Shown: piece by piece, positions 6,156 through 8,239 of the stretch | Layout of the letters: each line of letters begins with the position of its first letter | Numbering within the stretch: the stretch's first letter is position 1 | NCBI GenBank assembly: GCA_943324725.2 | Contig: CALPMR020000129.1 | Coordinates: 1 to 8,239, forward strand | Reading direction: 5' to 3' | DNA length: 8,239 bases | Source: Bordetella parapertussis | GTDB taxonomy: Bacteria; Cyanobacteriota; Cyanobacteriia; PCC-6307; Cyanobiaceae | Notes under the pieces: generated by a model | Told to the model about the DNA's origin: nothing | The model's database searches: none | What the model saw: only the letters and a program-made list of their open reading frames with translations | Translations under genes and position numbers: made by a program

Positions 6156-8239
6156 CGACGGATTCAAAGACTTTTTGTTGTCTGCTTGTTCCTTACCGTT
6201 AGCGCTGCTCTTGCCCTATCGCCCTTTCAAGCCTGGTTTGGGGGCTCTGCCACTGTTGAGGCCAGACAACTGATCAGTACGGCGCGGGCCTTCGTTCATC
6301 CGGAGCCTTGGGAGAGATTCACATTTTTACTTCTCGGCACTTTGGTGCCTCTTGTTGCCCTTGGCCTAGTGATCTCACGCCTGTTCCGTGGCATTGACAT
6401 GTCCAGATCATCAGCTGGAGCAGTGCTTATTAATCGGCTGCTGCCATTTGCTGTTGCAGCTCTACTACTGATTCCATATTTATTTTCGCCCATGGCGATA
6501 TCTCTTCTAGGTGGCCTGGAAAACTTTCAAGCAATTCATCAATTTGCCCTGGCCATCGAGGTTGTCTTCGCAATTATCCTGCTTAAACTAACATTTCCAG
6601 GCTCGGCCATGAGCGCCGCCGAGTTTCTACGGCAAGCCAGGGCTGGCCGCCACCAAACCCGCGCAGCACTGGTTGGCATTTCACTATTAAGCCTTGCTTG
6701 CTTCCGGTTTGCCACGATTCAAAGAGTCACTCTTTCAAGTACTTGGTCGGATCATTTTGATGCTTTGATTTATCCACTTTCACAAGTCGTTGCCGGGAAA
6801 ACTCTCCTTGTCGATCTGCCCTCTCAATACGGCCTTTTCCCTGAATTTCTAGCACCTTTATTTCGTCTGACCAGCCTCTCCGTGGCCCGCCTGAGCCTTG
6901 TCTTTGCAATCTTTCAGCTGGCTTCAATCCTCTGCCTGCATTTTGTGCTGTCTCGATACATAAGGAATCACGGCGTCATGGTGATCACGACGCTGGCCCT
7001 GGCGATGGTGACCTATGGCATTGGTGGTGCCGATGGACTTTCCGAGGAACTCGATCCCTATTTTCAATACTGGCCCGTTCGCTTTTTGTTTCCAGCTCTA
7101 ACCGTTTTTCTTTTTGATTGGTTCATCAGGAATACTGAGCAGATACGACTGTGGATTCTGATTGGTATCGCAGCCGTTTCCTTGCTGTGGAACCTTGACA
7201 CTGGGGCTGCCATCATCCTAGCGCTAGGATCAGTTTTTGGCGCCTTTACACTACTCTCCTGCAAACCAAAATCAGACTCCTTAAGGCAGCTCTTGGTACT
7301 TGGAAGATCAGGCAAATTCTGGCTCCTATCGATGCTGGCGATTCCACTTTTCTGCCTTTTTCTGTTTGCCACATTTTTTCTCTATTTGCATCTCAAATCT
7401 GGCGAGATGCCCAACCTGGCAGCCGTTTCCGAATACCAATCAATTTTCTACAAACTAGGCTTCTTCATGATTCCCCTACCACTTGAAGCACCTGGCGCCT
7501 GGATGGCAGTTCTTGGCGTCTATCTGCTGTCATTTATAACAGGACTCGAAGAAATACGTTGCCGCAAGAACCAAAGATTTGGCGCAATTATCATTTATCT
7601 TTCCCTGCTTGGCCTGGGCTTGTTTGTTTACTATCAGGGTCGGTCTCACCTTTCCAATCTGATTGCCGTCAGTTGGCCGGCAGTCTTGTTGACCGGGCTG
7701 CTGGTCGACCGTCAGCTTCGTGCCCATCGCCTGGGCCTGATTCCGGCTGGCGACTTCTGGCCATGCATGGCTGGTGTCACGGCCTTGGTCGTGCCTGCCA
7801 TCGGTCTGCTCTTCTCGATTCCTTTGCTGATCATTCAGGCCGATTTTTTCCCGATCCATTCAGGGCACCTTGAACCTGCCCAGCGTCAGCTTCGCGATGA
7901 GCTGGACTTCATCCGCAGCGCCTGCACTCCTGGCTCAGGCTGCCTGTTGCTCTGCAAGCGACAGGGCATTTATTCAGCCGAACTCGGGCTGGCCTCTGCC
8001 TGGAAAGGGCCTGGCCTGTCAGAACTTCTATTGGAAACAGATCGTCAACGGCTGTTAAGCCTGATCAGGGCAGGTCGTTTCCATACGATCGTACTGGCTC
8101 GAGATCCTGTCATTCTCAGTCAGTTGGGCATGGCCCTTTCCGATCGAACATTGTTATCTCACTATCTTCATGTGGCCACAAACAGCAGCGGCACTCTCTG
8201 GTTGCTGAAATCAAAATCAACGCCGACCGCAGGCCCAGC
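6150..8239 (+). CDS. large GT-C-like multi-pass membrane protein, 3' end outside window
   Basis: Translating from the ATG at 6150, the frame stays open for 696 codons to the window edge, so the gene is 3'-truncated by the window. The N-terminus is basic (MSRRIQR) followed by a hydrophobic helix. About a dozen hydrophobic segments follow to about residue 565, then a soluble, probably extracytoplasmic, domain (about 570-696). Motifs typical of uncharacterised GT-C-type membrane glycosyltransferase relatives are TWSDHFD with Asp201 and Asp204, VDLPSQYG with Asp222 and Gln226-Tyr227-Gly228, and YYQGRSH (Gly497-Arg498-Ser499-His500) ahead of a helix. Such proteins usually transfer a sugar from a lipid carrier outside the cytoplasmic membrane; donor and acceptor here are unknown. 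The frame is also open upstream, with a TTG at 6105 as the alternative start, but 6150 gives the better N-terminus. GC is clearly lower than in the genes to the left, with many A/T-ending codons, suggesting a different origin. It is divergent from the split GT-C-like gene. Confidence 0.88.
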   Translation, partial: MSRRIQRLFVVCLFLTVSAALALSPFQAWFGGSATVEARQLISTARAFVHPEPWERFTFLLLGTLVPLVALGLVISRLFRGIDMSRSSAGAVLINRLLPFAVAALLLIPYLFSPMAISLLGGLENFQAIHQFALAIEVVFAIILLKLTFPGSAMSAAEFLRQARAGRHQTRAALVGISLLSLACFRFATIQRVTLSSTWSDHFDALIYPLSQVVAGKTLLVDLPSQYGLFPEFLAPLFRLTSLSVARLSLVFAIFQLASILCLHFVLSRYIRNHGVMVITTLALAMVTYGIGGADGLSEELDPYFQYWPVRFLFPALTVFLFDWFIRNTEQIRLWILIGIAAVSLLWNLDTGAAIILALGSVFGAFTLLSCKPKSDSLRQLLVLGRSGKFWLLSMLAIPLFCLFLFATFFLYLHLKSGEMPNLAAVSEYQSIFYKLGFFMIPLPLEAPGAWMAVLGVYLLSFITGLEEIRCRKNQRFGAIIIYLSLLGLGLFVYYQGRSHLSNLIAVSWPAVLLTGLLVDRQLRAHRLGLIPAGDFWPCMAGVTALVVPAIGLLFSIPLLIIQADFFPIHSGHLEPAQRQLRDELDFIRSACTPGSGCLLLCKRQGIYSAELGLASAWKGPGLSELLLETDRQRLLSLIRAGRFHTIVLARDPVILSQLGMALSDRTLLSHYLHVATNSSGTLWLLKSKSTPTAGP

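Overview
The window looks like chromosomal DNA from a high-GC bacterium, most likely a picocyanobacterium of the Cyanobium/Synechococcus type. The basis is GC-rich codon use over the first 6 kb (43 of 60 bases are G/C from 841, 40 of 60 from 4141), tight packing with ATGA-type overlaps, and an OppC/DppC-family permease that resembles cyanobacterial homologues as I remember them. No marker gene proves the taxon. I see no rRNA, tRNA, CRISPR array, transposase or phage gene.

Left part (1-2142): a sensor histidine kinase on the + strand and an OmpR-family response regulator on the - strand lie tail to tail. Their coding regions overlap by 23 bp at the 3' ends. They look like a cognate two-component pair, but in a convergent arrangement instead of the usual co-directional operon.

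Middle part (2116-3639): divergent from the regulator is a lone OppC/DppC-type ABC permease. The intergenic region carries a 9-bp hairpin and the permease start is uncertain. After a 141-bp spacer come two very small hydrophobic proteins (80 and 53 aa) joined by an ATGA overlap.

Right part (3645-8239): this is an envelope-glycan-like locus of large membrane proteins. On the - strand, a 436-aa multi-pass protein and a 369-aa protein with one N-terminal membrane helix overlap by ATGA. Read end to end they match the layout of one protein of the uncharacterised GT-C-like family often labelled 'phosphoglycerol transferase-like'. That would be a protein cut in two, in the loop before its last membrane helix. 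Divergent from them, after an 88-bp spacer, a + strand reading frame starts at 6150 and stays open to the window end (696 codons). It encodes another large GT-C-like membrane protein with clearly lower GC than its neighbours (26 of 60 from 7261). Its ATG lies inside a perfect 9-bp inverted repeat. Together these proteins suggest transfer of lipid-linked sugars or similar groups onto surface polymers. The substrates cannot be read from the sequence.
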